Shown: piece after piece, positions 44,812 to 54,592 of the stretch
Layout of the letters: each line of letters begins with the position of its first letter
Position numbering within the stretch: position 1 is the stretch's first letter
From: Kastovskya adunca ATA6-11-RM4
GTDB lineage: Bacteria > Cyanobacteriota > Cyanobacteriia > Cyanobacteriales > Coleofasciculaceae
Length of the DNA: 64,000 nt
Assembly: GCA_019359445.1 (NCBI GenBank)
Contig: JAHHHJ010000015.1
Coordinates: forward strand, 62,001 to 126,000
Direction: 5' to 3'
The notes under the pieces: generated by a model
The model's database searches: none
What the model was told of the DNA's origin: nothing
What the model saw: the letters and a program-made list of their open reading frames with translations, nothing else
Position numbers and translations under genes: made by a program

Positions 44812-47800
44812 ATGTTGCAGAGTGCAGGAATGGCACTAAACCTAATGAGCGGGATGGGCTGGATAGCGCAAGTTCCAGTCGTTCCAAGATTGGAAACGCC
44901 AGAAGAGGCTGCTTTGGTACTAGATGGGCCACAATTTTTTATCGCTGTGATTGCTGGGGTATTTCTTGCCTTTGCGTTTCAGCTATTGTTGACCAACCTA
45001 GGCGTAGCCGTCGGAGTCTCTGCTTTAGGGGGAGACGGAGATTCAGACAACACACACAATACACACGACACACACGACAATACGAGCATCGGTAGTACGA
45101 TTCGTAAAATTGGCTTCTTTTTAGGGCTGGCAACCTTAATCTCGGTTACAGTTTCTCTGTTTTTTGCCTGCCTGTTGGCAGTCAAACTGAGCTTACTGAT
45201 TAGTCCCGGTTTAGGAGCGATTGTTGGTCTTGTTATCTGGGCCGTTTATTTCTCACTGCTAGTTTGGATCAGTTCAACTACAGTGGGTTCGTTGGTTGGT
45301 TCAGTCGTAAACACCGCCACTTCCGGTCTTCAAGCCATTGTGGGGACAGCCACCGCCGCGATTGGAGGCGGTGCTGCCAGTAGACAAGTTGTGGCGACAG
45401 CAGAGGCGGCGGCGTCAGCGGTACGTCGGGAACTTGGTTCAGCGATCGATCCCGTCAGTATCCGTGAAAACATTGAGGATTATTTTGGCTCCCTCCGTCC
45501 GCCCGAATTAGATTTACAAGGGATACGGCGAGAATTTGAGGACATCATTAATGACCCGGAATTGAAAACGGTCGCTAATCGTGCTGCCCTCGGCAATATT
45601 GACCGACAAACCTTTGTTGATTTGGTTAGCAGCCGCAGCGACTTGTCGCCACGAGACCTTAATCGGATCGCCGATCAACTCGAAGAGGTTTGGAAGAACA
45701 CAGTTAACCAATTGCCAGACAAAGAGCCCAACGACGATATCCTGAGCTACCTCCGTTCGGCAGCATCCGGCAACCTGATCCCGGACGAATTCAACCGGAG
45801 AATTGACCAGCTCATTGATGCCATAGGTAGTAATAGAGGACAAGGACAAGGACAGCAGTCCCAAAACCAAAGTACTGGCCCCCTTAGTCAAGCCATGACG
45901 CTGGGCGTCAACAGTTTGATTGGGATGATCCTGGGTCGTACAGACCTGTCTGACTTTGATGTGGAGGCAATCGTCAATCGGCTCAGAGGGCTGAGAGATC
46001 AAGCCAGCGAGCAAGCGGGAAAGGTCACAAATCAGCTAGGAACTTCGACCCCAGATGTACCCTACAGTACGGTTCGTGCTGATATTGAAAACTACTTGCT
46101 CAATGCCTACCCCTGGCAAATGAAGCAGGAAAACCTAGGGCGAGAGTTTCGCGATGTGCTGTATGACCCCGCTGCCGACCCAGGTAGCGTCGCCTACGAG
46201 CTAGAGCAGATAAATCGCGGCGATTTTGCCGATTTGCTAGCTCAAAAAGGCATGTTTACCCAGACGCAAATTACCGAACTTTCTAATAGATTAGAAAACA
46301 TCCGGTTAGAAGTTCTGTCGGTAGCGCAAGCCGCCCAGACGCGGGAGCGCTCAGTTGCCCTGATGGCAGCGGTGGAAAGTTATCTCCTCAACACACCGAA
46401 GGAAAACTTTACGCCCGAAAAAATTGCTCTAGAGTTCAAACCATTGCTGGAAGACTCAGAGGCAGATTACGAAGACCTGAGTACCCGCTTGGCGCAGTTC
46501 GACCGTTCGACTTTTGAACGGCTGTTAAATCAGCGGGGTGATTTGACACAAGCGGAAAAAGAAGCGCTAATTTCGACGCTGGAACATCAGCGCGATCGCG
46601 CTTTGAGCGAGTCAAGAGAACAGCAAGAAGCCGTAAGAGCGAAAGTAGAAGCTCAGTGGTTGAAGGTACAGTCTTACCTACGTGATACGGGTAGACAAGA
46701 ACTGAACCCAGAGGACATCAATCGCGAGTTACAAGTGCTGTTAAGAGACCCGCAAGCCGGATTAGCGTTAATGCGAAATCGCGCAGCGCACTTTGACCGC
46801 AATACTTTGGCATCGCTCTTGACCGAGCGCAGCGATCTCAATGAGGATCAAGTCCATCAAACTATTGACCAGGTGGAAAGAGTCTGGAGCCGGATTCGTC
46901 ACACCCCTGGAAATCTGACAGGCAAAGCCAAAGATCAGTACGACCAAGTGACAACCTCACTCACCGACTACCTGCGAAATACGGGTAAAGAGGAACTCAA
47001 CCCAGATGGCATCAGGCGCGACCTCACCACTTTGCTCAACAACCCGCAAGTCGGTGCAGTTGCACTGAGACAGCGTTTGGGGCGAATGGATCGTGACACC
47101 TTGGTGAAATTGCTCACTCAACGGGGGGATTTGACGGAAGAACAAGTCAATCAAACGATTGCGGCATTAGAGGATACGCTGCGTACTGTGATCAGGGCAC
47201 CACGGCGCTTGGCGACTCGTACCCAAACCCAGGTGAGAGATTTTCAATCAACGATTGAAGATTACCTGCGAAACACGGGTAAGGACGAACTCAACCCAGA
47301 TGGCATCAAGCGCGACTTGCAACTGTTGCTGAATGACCCCAGAGCTGGGGCGTATAGCTTGGGCGATCGCCTTTCTCACTTCGATCGCGAGACTTTGATT
47401 GCCCTCTTGTCTCAGCGACAGGATGTCTCAGAGTCAGAAGTGAAATGGATTGTTGATAACATCCTGTCTGTCCGCGAACAAATCAATCACCAAATTCAAA
47501 GCGTCCAGAACCGCGTGCAGTCGGTAGTTGACGGTATTATTGCTCGCATCCGCAACTACCTCAACTCCCTGGAGCGTCCTGAACTCAACTACGACGGCAT
47601 CATGCGCGATATGCGGACGCTGTTTGATGATCCACAAGCTGGGTTTGATGCTCTGCGCGATCGCCTCGGTCAGTTTGACCGCGAAACGTTAGTGGCTGTT
47701 TTGAGTTCTCGCGAAGACATCTCAGAATCTGATGTCAACCGCATCTTTGACTCCGTTGACCGCGCTCGGAACAACGTTCTACAACGGGCAGAACGCATCC

Positions 47801-47967
47801 AAGCCGAAGCCCAACGCCGTGTAGAGGAAGTCAAGCACCAGGCACAACGGCAAGCTGAAGAAACCCGCAAGGCAGCGGCTACCGCTGCTTGGTGGCTCTT
47901 TGGCACCGCATTGGCTTCTGCTATTGCTTCTGCTATTGCTGGGGTACTGGCGGTAGCTGCTCTGTAA
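44812..47967 (+). CDS. Large membrane protein with about eight tandem 95-residue repeats
   Basis: A 1051-residue protein. Hydrophobic helices lie near 38-65 and 105-165 (LFFACLLAVKLSLLISPGLGAIVGLVIWAVYFSLLVWI), separated by a His/Asp-rich stretch (DNTHNTHDTHDNT) that might bind metal. From about 218 to 996 come seven clear and one degenerate repeat. Each has the plan 'I..YL.....ELN.DGI.RDL..LL.DP.AG...L..RL..FDR.TL..LL..R.D.(S/T)E..V...I', a helical unit. Repeats 6 and 7 are almost identical even in DNA. A Gln-rich linker lies near 345-355. The end is a basic/Glu coiled coil and a last TM helix (about 1024-1050). GAGGG seven bases before the ATG supports the start. No known function. Confidence 0.8.
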   Translation: MLQSAGMALNLMSGMGWIAQVPVVPRLETPEEAALVLDGPQFFIAVIAGVFLAFAFQLLLTNLGVAVGVSALGGDGDSDNTHNTHDTHDNTSIGSTIRKIGFFLGLATLISVTVSLFFACLLAVKLSLLISPGLGAIVGLVIWAVYFSLLVWISSTTVGSLVGSVVNTATSGLQAIVGTATAAIGGGAASRQVVATAEAAASAVRRELGSAIDPVSIRENIEDYFGSLRPPELDLQGIRREFEDIINDPELKTVANRAALGNIDRQTFVDLVSSRSDLSPRDLNRIADQLEEVWKNTVNQLPDKEPNDDILSYLRSAASGNLIPDEFNRRIDQLIDAIGSNRGQGQGQQSQNQSTGPLSQAMTLGVNSLIGMILGRTDLSDFDVEAIVNRLRGLRDQASEQAGKVTNQLGTSTPDVPYSTVRADIENYLLNAYPWQMKQENLGREFRDVLYDPAADPGSVAYELEQINRGDFADLLAQKGMFTQTQITELSNRLENIRLEVLSVAQAAQTRERSVALMAAVESYLLNTPKENFTPEKIALEFKPLLEDSEADYEDLSTRLAQFDRSTFERLLNQRGDLTQAEKEALISTLEHQRDRALSESREQQEAVRAKVEAQWLKVQSYLRDTGRQELNPEDINRELQVLLRDPQAGLALMRNRAAHFDRNTLASLLTERSDLNEDQVHQTIDQVERVWSRIRHTPGNLTGKAKDQYDQVTTSLTDYLRNTGKEELNPDGIRRDLTTLLNNPQVGAVALRQRLGRMDRDTLVKLLTQRGDLTEEQVNQTIAALEDTLRTVIRAPRRLATRTQTQVRDFQSTIEDYLRNTGKDELNPDGIKRDLQLLLNDPRAGAYSLGDRLSHFDRETLIALLSQRQDVSESEVKWIVDNILSVREQINHQIQSVQNRVQSVVDGIIARIRNYLNSLERPELNYDGIMRDMRTLFDDPQAGFDALRDRLGQFDRETLVAVLSSREDISESDVNRIFDSVDRARNNVLQRAERIQAEAQRRVEEVKHQAQRQAEETRKAAATAAWWLFGTALASAIASAIAGVLAVAAL

Positions 47968-48000
47968 TAGCTCTAATTTAAATCCTTGACAAAGGTATAG

Positions 48001-48029
48001 GAGGTGCGAGCGATCGCGCCTCTTTTTTT
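48001..48029 (+). terminator. Rho-independent terminator after the repeat protein
   Basis: GAGGTGCGA (48001-48009) pairs with TCGCGCCTC (48014-48022) around a GCGA loop, followed by seven T. A HIP1-like GCGATCGC lies across the loop. It is 34 bp after the stop codon of the 1051-residue gene. Confidence 0.85.
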
Positions 48030-48075
48030 GGCGTCATACTAATCAGATTTTAGGAGCCTGTAGGAGTGCAGCATA

Positions 48076-48570
48076 CTACTTCCCTAATTGCAACCCCAAA
48101 ATCATTAAATCTTTCTCTATCCCATCTAGTTCGGCAATTTTAGGCAGATAGCCCCAGCATTGAAAATTATGCTTTTCTAATAACTGCAAGCTGGGTTTGT
48201 TATGGGCAAAAACAAAAGCAACTAGAGTATTAAGTTTCAGTCTTGGGCTTTGGTGAATTGCCTGTTGGAGCAATTGTTGCCCTACTCCGCAACGCTGGTA
48301 ATGGGGAGAAACATAAATGCTAATTTCCGCTGTGGAGTGATAAGCGGGGCGTCCGTAAAAGGAGCGGAAACTCAACCAACCGACTATGTCTCCCTCTAAC
48401 TCTGCTACCCAAAGCGGGCGGCTGTGGGGGTGATGCTCCTTATACCAGCTAAGGCGACTTTCCACTGATATCGTCTCAGTGTCGGCTGTTGCCATGCGAC
48501 CTGGGATCGCCTCGTTGTAGATCTCTACGATCCTAGGGAGGTCAGTTTCAACCGCATCACGTAGATTCAT
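48076..48570 (-). CDS. GNAT acetyltransferase, phosphinothricin/arsinothricin acetyltransferase-like
   Basis: A 164-residue acetyltransferase of the PAT/MnaT/ArsN1 group. MNLRDAVETDLPRIVEIYNEAI at the N-terminus, AELEGDIVGWLSFRSFYGRPAYHSTAEISIYVSPHYQRCGVGQQLLQ (acetyl-CoA loop Q-R-C-G-V-G) and FAHNKPSLQLLEKHNFQCWGYLPKIAELDG are diagnostic. PAT acetylates phosphinothricin; ArsN1 homologues acetylate arsinothricin; others act on methionine sulfone. It is divergent from arsB, 67 bp apart, which favours an arsenic-related role, but this is inference. Confidence 0.85.
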   Translation of the reverse strand: MNLRDAVETDLPRIVEIYNEAIPGRMATADTETISVESRLSWYKEHHPHSRPLWVAELEGDIVGWLSFRSFYGRPAYHSTAEISIYVSPHYQRCGVGQQLLQQAIHQSPRLKLNTLVAFVFAHNKPSLQLLEKHNFQCWGYLPKIAELDGIEKDLMILGLQLGK

Positions 48571-48637
48571 AGGGGTGGCGTTAGTTTAAGATCAATTACC
48601 GACAGGCGTTCCTGAGCGCAGCTACATAAATGTCTGC

Positions 48638-50029
48638 TTGTGCAGATTAAATTGTGTCATTTTGGCGATCGCTATTTTTTTGCTAGTTCTAGTTCTCGTC
48701 ATCTTGCAGCTCAGTTTGCAGCCGCAACGACACCGCATTGGCATGACCGCGATCGCTGGCGCAATCCTGGCGCTGTTTGCTGGCGTTGTAACGTGGCAAG
48801 ACCTCCTCGCGGTTGGGGGACTAATTAGCAATGCCCTGCTGACGGTAACTGCCCTCACCCTTATTTCCCTAATTTTGGATAAAGCCGGGTTATTTCGCAC
48901 TTCAGCGTTGCATATTGCCCGTTGGGGATTTGGACGGGGTCGGTTGCTGTTTCTCTTAATTGTGCTTTTAGGAGCAGCGATCGCGGCACTACTGACTAAC
49001 TATGCTACGGCTTTGATCTGGACACCCATCGTCATCGAACTGCTGCTACTACTCAAGCTGCGCCCGATTACAGCCTTGGCATTTACCTTCATCACCAATT
49101 TCATTGCCGACGCTGCCAGTTTGGCATTTCCTGTAAGTAACCTCGTCAACCTGATCTCTGTTGACTATTTCAACATTTCCTTTTTGCGTTACAGCTTAGT
49201 GATGGTGCCAGTAAACGCGATCGCCATTATTGCCAGCTTAGGCGTTCTTTGGTTTTACTTCGACCGTTATCTCCCAAAAACCTACCGCCTTACCCCGCTA
49301 CCACACCCCGATTTGGCAGTGCGAGATTCCCTGATCTGTCGTTGGGGCTTCACTATTCTAGGCTTGTTGCTCCTCAGCTACTTTTTACTAGAACCGCTCT
49401 CGCTGCGTCTTTCTACACCCTTCTTGCCTACCCCGAATCTCACCCTCTCCCTCCCTGTTGGCGTCATCGCTAGTATGGGAGCGCTGGTTCTACTGGCATT
49501 AGCCGGACGCTGGTTCCAACCGCAAGCAACGGTAGTTATCTCCCTTCCTCAGGTTTGGCGAGAGATCCCCTGGCAAGAGATTTTATTTAGTCTGGGAATT
49601 TATATCCTCGTTATTGGCGTACAGAAGGCACTCTTGTCTCTACCTCTGAGCCAGCTTTTAGAGGGATTGTCTCACTGGGGACTAACCTTTGCCATCACAG
49701 GAACTGGTTTCTTAGCCGCATTATTTTCTGCGACTATCAACAACCTACCCGCCATCCTCATCAATGCCCTAGCGATTCAAAACACCACTGGTATTGATCC
49801 GGCGATGCGAGAAGCAATGGTCTACGCCAATGTCATTGGCTGCAACATTGGAGCAAAAATCACTCCCCTCGGCAGCCTCTCAACCCTACTCTGGCTCAAC
49901 GTCCTGATTCGTAAGGGATTATTCATGACTTGGGGTGAGTACCTTCGCCTCAGCATTTTCCTGACATTGCCAGTTTTGTTTATTACACTGCTGGGTTTAG
50001 CAATTTGGCTCCCTTGGCTAATTGCTTAA
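48638..50029 (+). CDS. arsB: ArsB-type arsenite efflux transporter
   Basis: A 463-residue ion transporter with about 11-12 TM helices that exports arsenite (and antimonite). Matches to E. coli ArsB run throughout: RWGFGRGRLLFLLIVLLGAAIAALLTNYATALIWTPIVIELL, FITNFIADAASLAFPVSNLVNLISVDYFNI, SLGIYILVIG, NNLPAILINALAI, AMVYANVIGCNIGAKITPLGSLSTLLWLNVL. The start is uncertain: the frame opens at TTG 48638, and E. coli ArsB aligns from about residue 7. The usual GCDLGPKITP reads GCNIGAKITP. No arsA, arsC or arsR lies beside it. Confidence 0.9.
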   Translation: MCRLNCVILAIAIFLLVLVLVILQLSLQPQRHRIGMTAIAGAILALFAGVVTWQDLLAVGGLISNALLTVTALTLISLILDKAGLFRTSALHIARWGFGRGRLLFLLIVLLGAAIAALLTNYATALIWTPIVIELLLLLKLRPITALAFTFITNFIADAASLAFPVSNLVNLISVDYFNISFLRYSLVMVPVNAIAIIASLGVLWFYFDRYLPKTYRLTPLPHPDLAVRDSLICRWGFTILGLLLLSYFLLEPLSLRLSTPFLPTPNLTLSLPVGVIASMGALVLLALAGRWFQPQATVVISLPQVWREIPWQEILFSLGIYILVIGVQKALLSLPLSQLLEGLSHWGLTFAITGTGFLAALFSATINNLPAILINALAIQNTTGIDPAMREAMVYANVIGCNIGAKITPLGSLSTLLWLNVLIRKGLFMTWGEYLRLSIFLTLPVLFITLLGLAIWLPWLIA

Positions 50030-50051
50030 TATTTCTGAGACAAATCACATT

Positions 50052-50231
50052 TCAGCAACCGAGTTCCATGTTTTCTATCGGCTCAGACAAGGCTTGTTGT
50101 CTTGCTTCTGGAGATGAGGCAGCAGCGGCTTCGACACGCTCTAGTACAGCTCTCGCCTCTTTGTCACCATTGTCAGCTTTCTGTTTGAGATAACGCTTCA
50201 GTTCATCAGCTAAAGTTGGGGAAATATACAT
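50052..50231 (-). CDS. Small hypothetical protein, 59 residues
   Basis: ATG 50231 opens MYISPTLADELKRYLKQKADN, then an Ala/Glu-rich helix (EARAVLERVEAAAASSPEARQQ) and a stop at 50052. The segment YISPTLADELKRYLK also occurs just upstream, because a 66-bp unit (22 codons) is duplicated. The upstream copy carries a TAG in place of the Gln codon. This frame is the intact 3' part of what was probably a gene of about 100 codons. No homologue is known to me. Confidence 0.4.
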   Translation of the reverse strand: MYISPTLADELKRYLKQKADNGDKEARAVLERVEAAAASSPEARQQALSEPIENMELGC

Positions 50232-50302
50232 AATATTGTCAGCTTTCTATTTGAGATAACGCTTTAGTTCGTCAGCTAAAGTTGGGGAAATGTATAGACA
50301 AC
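50171..50302. repeat. 66-bp tandem duplication, two units
   Basis: Unit 1 (50171-50236) and unit 2 (50237-50302) begin TGTCAGCTTTCT and share nearly the whole sequence, differing at four points in the first 58 bases and then more at the end. The period is a multiple of three. Confidence 0.75.
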
Positions 50303-50390
50303 GGCTGAGGTGAGCCACCATAAATAACCGTCGATGCTCACAGATTACCTGAAGTTTGAGGAATGCTGGAGTTTGTAATCGGTTAATCAT
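50247..50390 (-). pseudogene. 5' part of the duplicated small gene, ended by an amber codon
   Basis: ATG 50390 opens MINRLQTPAFLKLQVICEHRR, passes MVAHLSRCLYISPTLADELKRYLK and stops at TAG exactly where the second copy has CAG. Frame and period (66 bp = 22 codons) match, so readthrough or reversion would join it to the 59-residue frame downstream. Probably a broken gene; it could also be an alternative short product. Confidence 0.4.
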
Positions 50391-50405
50391 CGCCGTACCT
50401 GAGTT

Positions 50406-50460
50406 AGCCCTCTCCCCCAACCCCTCTCTCAATGGGAGAAGGAGTTAGGGGTTGAGGGCA
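50406..50460. repeat. Imperfect palindrome of a widely dispersed cyanobacterial type
   Basis: CCCTCTCCCCCAACCCCTCT, a short middle, and GGAGTTAGGGGTTGAGGGC form an imperfect hairpin. I recognise this CCCAACCCCT / AGGGGTT layout as a common dispersed intergenic repeat of cyanobacteria. Confidence 0.5.
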
Positions 50461-50524
50461 ATCCTCTGACTTAGACTACAGTGAGCGATCTTAAGCCCGT
50501 TGCAGACCTAATTGATGACATGCC

Positions 50525-50950
50525 CTAGGGCTGGCAAATCCACTTCCACAAGGGATGGCTAGAGCCAGAGGCACGAATTCGTAGCACCTGTTTCTCTAGA
50601 CGACGCTGCTCCTCGCGGGGCAGTCCCATTAATATGTTGCGGCTTTGCCACACTAGAACCGCCGCCGTCATGCCTACACATAGGGAGAAACCCAGAACTG
50701 GCAGATTGTTGAAGAAAATGCCATAGCGCAGGGCTGCCCAGGTGAAATGCGATCGCAACAACGAAAGCTCATAACGCCACCCCCACACACTCAAGGGAGC
50801 AACACTAATCCAGAGGATACCGACAATTAGCCACCGACTATAGACAGTCAGCTGGTGTAAGCGCTCGACTTGCGCCTTAAAGACGGGGTCTAACGCTATT
50901 TCTGGGGCATTTTTGGGCATTTCTGGGCGTTGTGGGTCTAGCCGATCCAT
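50525..50950 (-). CDS. Hypothetical two-TM protein downstream of secF
   Basis: A 141-residue protein with an acidic/proline-rich N-terminus, a conserved-looking LDPVFKAQVERLHQLTVYSRWLIVG leading into one TM (about 45-62) and a second TM (about 80-105), then a basic helix PREEQRRLEKQVLRIRASG. The start is ATG 50950; the frame is open eight codons further to a TTG. It follows secF by 35 bp and is probably co-transcribed with secDF. Unknown function. Confidence 0.6.
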   Translation of the reverse strand: MDRLDPQRPEMPKNAPEIALDPVFKAQVERLHQLTVYSRWLIVGILWISVAPLSVWGWRYELSLLRSHFTWAALRYGIFFNNLPVLGFSLCVGMTAAVLVWQSRNILMGLPREEQRRLEKQVLRIRASGSSHPLWKWICQP

Positions 50951-50985
50951 GAGCAATTGAAAGTAACGTGGCAAACTGATCTCGG

Positions 50986-51951
50986 TTATACTTCATCAGA
51001 CACTTTGGCGTCTGTTAAAGGGGCAGAATAAGCTCGACCATTACGCTCTCTCCACCAAGCGAGCATACTACTGGCAACAAAAATACTGGAGTAAGCCCCA
51101 GCAATGAAGCCAACAATTAACGCCAAGGCAAAATATTTCAGCGTCGCCCCACCAAATAAGAAGATTGCTACCAAACTGAGCATGGTAGTCAAAGTGGTAT
51201 TGATTGACCGTGCCAGAGTTTGATTCACCGCATCATCGACCACTTGGTCAATGTGCTGTTCGGGATTAAGACTGAGTACCTCTCGTACCCGGTCGTAAAT
51301 CACCACCGTATCGTTCACCGAAAACCCGATAATTGTCAGGAGGGCGACGACAAAGAGGCTATCGATTTCTACCCCCAGCACTAACCCCAAGAAGGAAAAT
51401 AGTCCCAAGGTGACTAAAACATCGTGTAACAAGGCGACGAAGGCAAAGAGCGCATAGTCAAACTGGAAACGGAACGACAGATAAACGAGGATGCCGCCAA
51501 AGGACACCAAAAGCGCCAGTAACCCGGCAGAAAATAGCTGCCGCCCCAAAGTTGGGCCTACGGTGTCAATCTGCGTCGCTTTGGGGTTAAATGCACCGAT
51601 TCTCTCTTCTAGGATGCCTTGTAACTCGGTGCGTTGCTCGACATCTAGGGTTTTGGTGCGAATTGTTAGGGCTTGGCGTTCATCTCCCAAAATTTGGATA
51701 CTGCTGTTCCCCAATCCTTGAGTTGCCATGATATCCCGCACCTCTGCCAGGTCAATCGGTTGATCACAGTTTCCGGGTTGAGAGCAATCGAGTTCAACTT
51801 GCAGTCTGGTACCACCAACAAAATCCAAACCCAAACGCAGGGGTGTGCCGATGGTTGCCGTTGAGATGACCATGCTGATAATGCCAGCCAGAATCACAGC
51901 GGCAGAGATCGTCCACCAAAGCGATCGCTGTTTGATGATATTGAGTTTCAT
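50986..51951 (-). CDS. secF: Protein translocase subunit SecF
   Basis: A 321-residue RND-type membrane protein that, with SecD, uses the proton gradient to help the SecYEG channel pull proteins across. There are six TM helices. The conserved [15 protein letters not shown] loop near the N-terminus, [52 protein letters not shown] and [22 protein letters not shown] are SecF signatures. It starts 13 bp after secD. Confidence 0.95.
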   Translation of the reverse strand: MKLNIIKQRSLWWTISAAVILAGIISMVISTATIGTPLRLGLDFVGGTRLQVELDCSQPGNCDQPIDLAEVRDIMATQGLGNSSIQILGDERQALTIRTKTLDVEQRTELQGILEERIGAFNPKATQIDTVGPTLGRQLFSAGLLALLVSFGGILVYLSFRFQFDYALFAFVALLHDVLVTLGLFSFLGLVLGVEIDSLFVVALLTIIGFSVNDTVVIYDRVREVLSLNPEQHIDQVVDDAVNQTLARSINTTLTTMLSLVAIFLFGGATLKYFALALIVGFIAGAYSSIFVASSMLAWWRERNGRAYSAPLTDAKVSDEV

Positions 51952-51964
51952 CTTGACTTCTCCA

Positions 51965-53368
51965 CTATGATTTAGCTGTCGCTGGTAGATTGGGACAGAA
52001 GAGTTCTGGTTTCTGGCGCACTTTCGGGAAGCCCAAAACAGTTAGAAGCATAAATGTGCGGCTACAGGTGAGGGCAGTAAACATACTCACTACTACCCCA
52101 ATCGCCAGTGTCAGAGCAAACCCCTTCACCAAGCCTGACCCTAACCAAAATAGTGCGGCACAAGCAATCAACGTTGTCACATTGCCATCCAAAATGCTAG
52201 AAAATGCTCGGTAAAAACCAGATTCAACGGAGCGATACAAAGTTCGTCCTGCTCTTAATTCTTCCCGCGTCCGCTCAAAAATCAGCACATTCGCATCTAC
52301 TGCCATGCCGATACTGAGGATAAACCCGGCAATGCCTGGTAAGGTCAACGTGACACCCAAAAGCGCAAACGCCGCAAAGGTTAGCAAAGCGTAAATGAGT
52401 AACGATATATCAGCAATTACTCCTGGAAGCCGATAGTAGACTGCCATAAAGACCAACACCAAGATCAAACCACCAATCCCGGCATAGAGACTGCTGCGAA
52501 TACTATCTCGTCCCAAGGTCGCACCAACCGTGCGGTTTTCCACGATTTCTACAGGCACAGGCAGCGCGCCGCCTCGGATTTGAACCGCCAAATCGTTTGC
52601 AGTTTCTGCTGTAAAGTTACCTGTAATGACTGCACTACCGCCCGTGATCCCATTGGCAGCAAATTCCGGCCCAACGGTGGGAGAGCTAATCAGGGTGTTG
52701 TCGAGGAAAACACCAATCGTGCGTCCTGTCCCTGCCAAGTCTTTTGTTAGTTGGGCAAATTTCTCACCGCCGTCACCATCAAAGCGAATCGCCACATCCC
52801 AGCGATTCCCAACTTGCGGTGGTTGAGCGCTAGCCTCTCTGAGGTTTTTGCCTGTTAAGCCAGCGCGCTCAAATAGTTCTAGAATCGCCTCGTTGCTGCG
52901 CTCAATGGCGGCTTGATTTTCCGCGATCGCTGATTCATTCCCACTCTGCCTCAGTTGCGCCTGCTTTTGCAGCAGTTCTTGCCGCACCTGCTGTTCAGCC
53001 AGAAACTGCCCTTCTGTACCCGGTGATTGCTTGCGAAACTCCAGTTGTGCCGTTCCACCCAAGACGCGTTCTGCCTGTCGTGGGTCATTTACTCCCGGCA
53101 ACTGCACCAAAATTTGGTTAGAACCCACTGTTTGCACAACGGGTTCTGAGACTCCCAAACCATTGATCCGATTTTCTACAACCCGCAGCACCGCTTCTAA
53201 TTCATTTTCGGTAATTTTTGGGATATCTTCTGTGGGTTGTACCTGGATGGTTAGCTGTGCCCCGCCCTGTAAGTCCAGTCCCAACTGAAGTGGAATTTTT
53301 ACTAACACCACGATCGCCGCGATCGTGAGGACAAGAATTAAGGCTATTAACGAACGCTGTCTCTGCAT
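51965..53368 (-). CDS. secD: Protein translocase subunit SecD
   Basis: A 467-residue SecD. The N-terminal TM leads to [17 protein letters not shown], then the P1 periplasmic region with [31 protein letters not shown] and [26 protein letters not shown]. The TM core has [32 protein letters not shown] and the [14 protein letters not shown] block. The start is ATG 53368; a TTG 21 bases upstream is the frame limit. The gene order pdhB-secD-secF is common in cyanobacteria. Confidence 0.95.
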   Translation of the reverse strand: MQRQRSLIALILVLTIAAIVVLVKIPLQLGLDLQGGAQLTIQVQPTEDIPKITENELEAVLRVVENRINGLGVSEPVVQTVGSNQILVQLPGVNDPRQAERVLGGTAQLEFRKQSPGTEGQFLAEQQVRQELLQKQAQLRQSGNESAIAENQAAIERSNEAILELFERAGLTGKNLREASAQPPQVGNRWDVAIRFDGDGGEKFAQLTKDLAGTGRTIGVFLDNTLISSPTVGPEFAANGITGGSAVITGNFTAETANDLAVQIRGGALPVPVEIVENRTVGATLGRDSIRSSLYAGIGGLILVLVFMAVYYRLPGVIADISLLIYALLTFAAFALLGVTLTLPGIAGFILSIGMAVDANVLIFERTREELRAGRTLYRSVESGFYRAFSSILDGNVTTLIACAALFWLGSGLVKGFALTLAIGVVVSMFTALTCSRTFMLLTVLGFPKVRQKPELFCPNLPATAKS

Positions 53369-53433
53369 AACTACAACTTGCCGCAACAAATGCTATGATA
53401 ATCTGTTTTGACAAGCCTGGTAGGGATGGGGAG

Positions 53434-53510
53434 AAAGGATGAAGGGTGAAGGATGAAGTATGAAGGGTGAAGGATGAAGTGTGAAGGATGAAGTATGAAA
53501 TATGAGGGGT
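53434..53510. repeat. Heptameric short tandem repeats (STRR), ten units
   Basis: Ten near-perfect AAGKRTG heptamers (AAGGATG, AAGGGTG, AAGTATG, AAGTGTG, AAATATG) in a row, in the spacer between secD and pdhB. Spacer 53511-53608 continues with C-rich low-complexity sequence. Confidence 0.85.
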
Positions 53511-53608
53511 AAGGAGTCAGAGCTAAGAGCGATCGCTTCTCCGGATGCTCCGGGTGCCCCCTGCGCCGCCGCTCCCTTGCCCCTCATCTCCTCCACTTCC
53601 CCAATCGC

Positions 53609-54592
53609 CTAAATCCGCAGTGCCACCATTTTTTGTACGGCTTCAACAATCTGGTGAGGTTGCACGATAGTTAGGTTTTCCAGCGCCCCGTTGTAAGGAG
53701 TGGGAATGTCCTGAGACGATAGCCGCATTACAGGTGCATCCAACTCATCAAACAACTGGTCATTAATCGAGGCGATTAATTCCGCTGCAATACCCCCCGT
53801 TTTCATACATTCCTCAACGATGATCACGCGATGGGTTTTGCGGATCGATTTGCCAATGGTTTCAAAGTCGAGGGGCTTGAGGGAAATCAAGTCAATGACT
53901 TCTGGATCTAGCCCCTCTTTCTCCAGTTGCTTCACCGCTTGCAGAGCGTGGTGACGCATCCGGGAATAAGTCAAGATTGTGACATCCTTCCCCTTCCGTA
54001 CTACTTCTGCCTTGTCTAGGGGCACCAGATACTCCTGATTTGGCAAGTCTTCTTTTAGGTTGTACAGGAGGACATGTTCAAAGAACAAAACCGGGTTTTC
54101 GTCACGAATGGCTGACTTCAACAATCCTTTGGCGTTGTACGGGGTCGAACAGGCAACAATTTTTAGCCCTGGCACCGCCTGAAAATAGGCTTCAAGCCGC
54201 TGGGAGTGTTCTGCTCCCAACTGACGCCCAACTCCACCGGGGCCACGAATTACCATGGGGATTTTGAAGTTGCCGCCGGACGTGTAACGCAACATTCCAG
54301 CATTGTTAGCAATTTGGTTGAAAGCCAGGAGCAAAAAGCCCATGTTCATGCCTTCAATAATGGGTCGTAACCCTGTCATCGCGGCACCAACTGCCATACC
54401 CGTAAAGCTATTTTCAGCGATCGGCGTGTCAAGAACCCGCAGTTCACCATATTTTTTGTAGAGGTCTTTAGTGACTTTGTAAGAGCCGCCATAGTGACCA
54501 ACGTCTTCTCCGAGTACAAACACGGAGTCGTCGCGAGCCATTTCTTCATCAATGGCTTCGCGTAGGGCGTTGAAGAAAAGTGTTTCTGCCAT
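53609..54592 (-). CDS. pdhB: Pyruvate dehydrogenase E1 beta subunit
   Basis: A 327-residue beta subunit of the heterotetrameric pyruvate dehydrogenase. [44 protein letters not shown] at the start, [63 protein letters not shown], and the C-terminal transketolase domain with YSRMRHHAL and [12 protein letters not shown] are typical. ATG 54592 has GAGG six bases upstream; the frame extends 13 codons further without a good start. Alpha and E2/E3 genes are not nearby. A 340-bp divergent spacer to dnaK (54593-54931) shows no gene and no CIRCE palindrome that I can see. Confidence 0.95.
   Translation of the reverse strand: MAETLFFNALREAIDEEMARDDSVFVLGEDVGHYGGSYKVTKDLYKKYGELRVLDTPIAENSFTGMAVGAAMTGLRPIIEGMNMGFLLLAFNQIANNAGMLRYTSGGNFKIPMVIRGPGGVGRQLGAEHSQRLEAYFQAVPGLKIVACSTPYNAKGLLKSAIRDENPVLFFEHVLLYNLKEDLPNQEYLVPLDKAEVVRKGKDVTILTYSRMRHHALQAVKQLEKEGLDPEVIDLISLKPLDFETIGKSIRKTHRVIIVEECMKTGGIAAELIASINDQLFDELDAPVMRLSSQDIPTPYNGALENLTIVQPHQIVEAVQKMVALRI

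Noticed and set aside
45514-46014. 166-codon antisense frame inside the repeat protein
   Set aside because: It is the shadow of a strongly coding plus-strand gene, without a ribosome site or domain.
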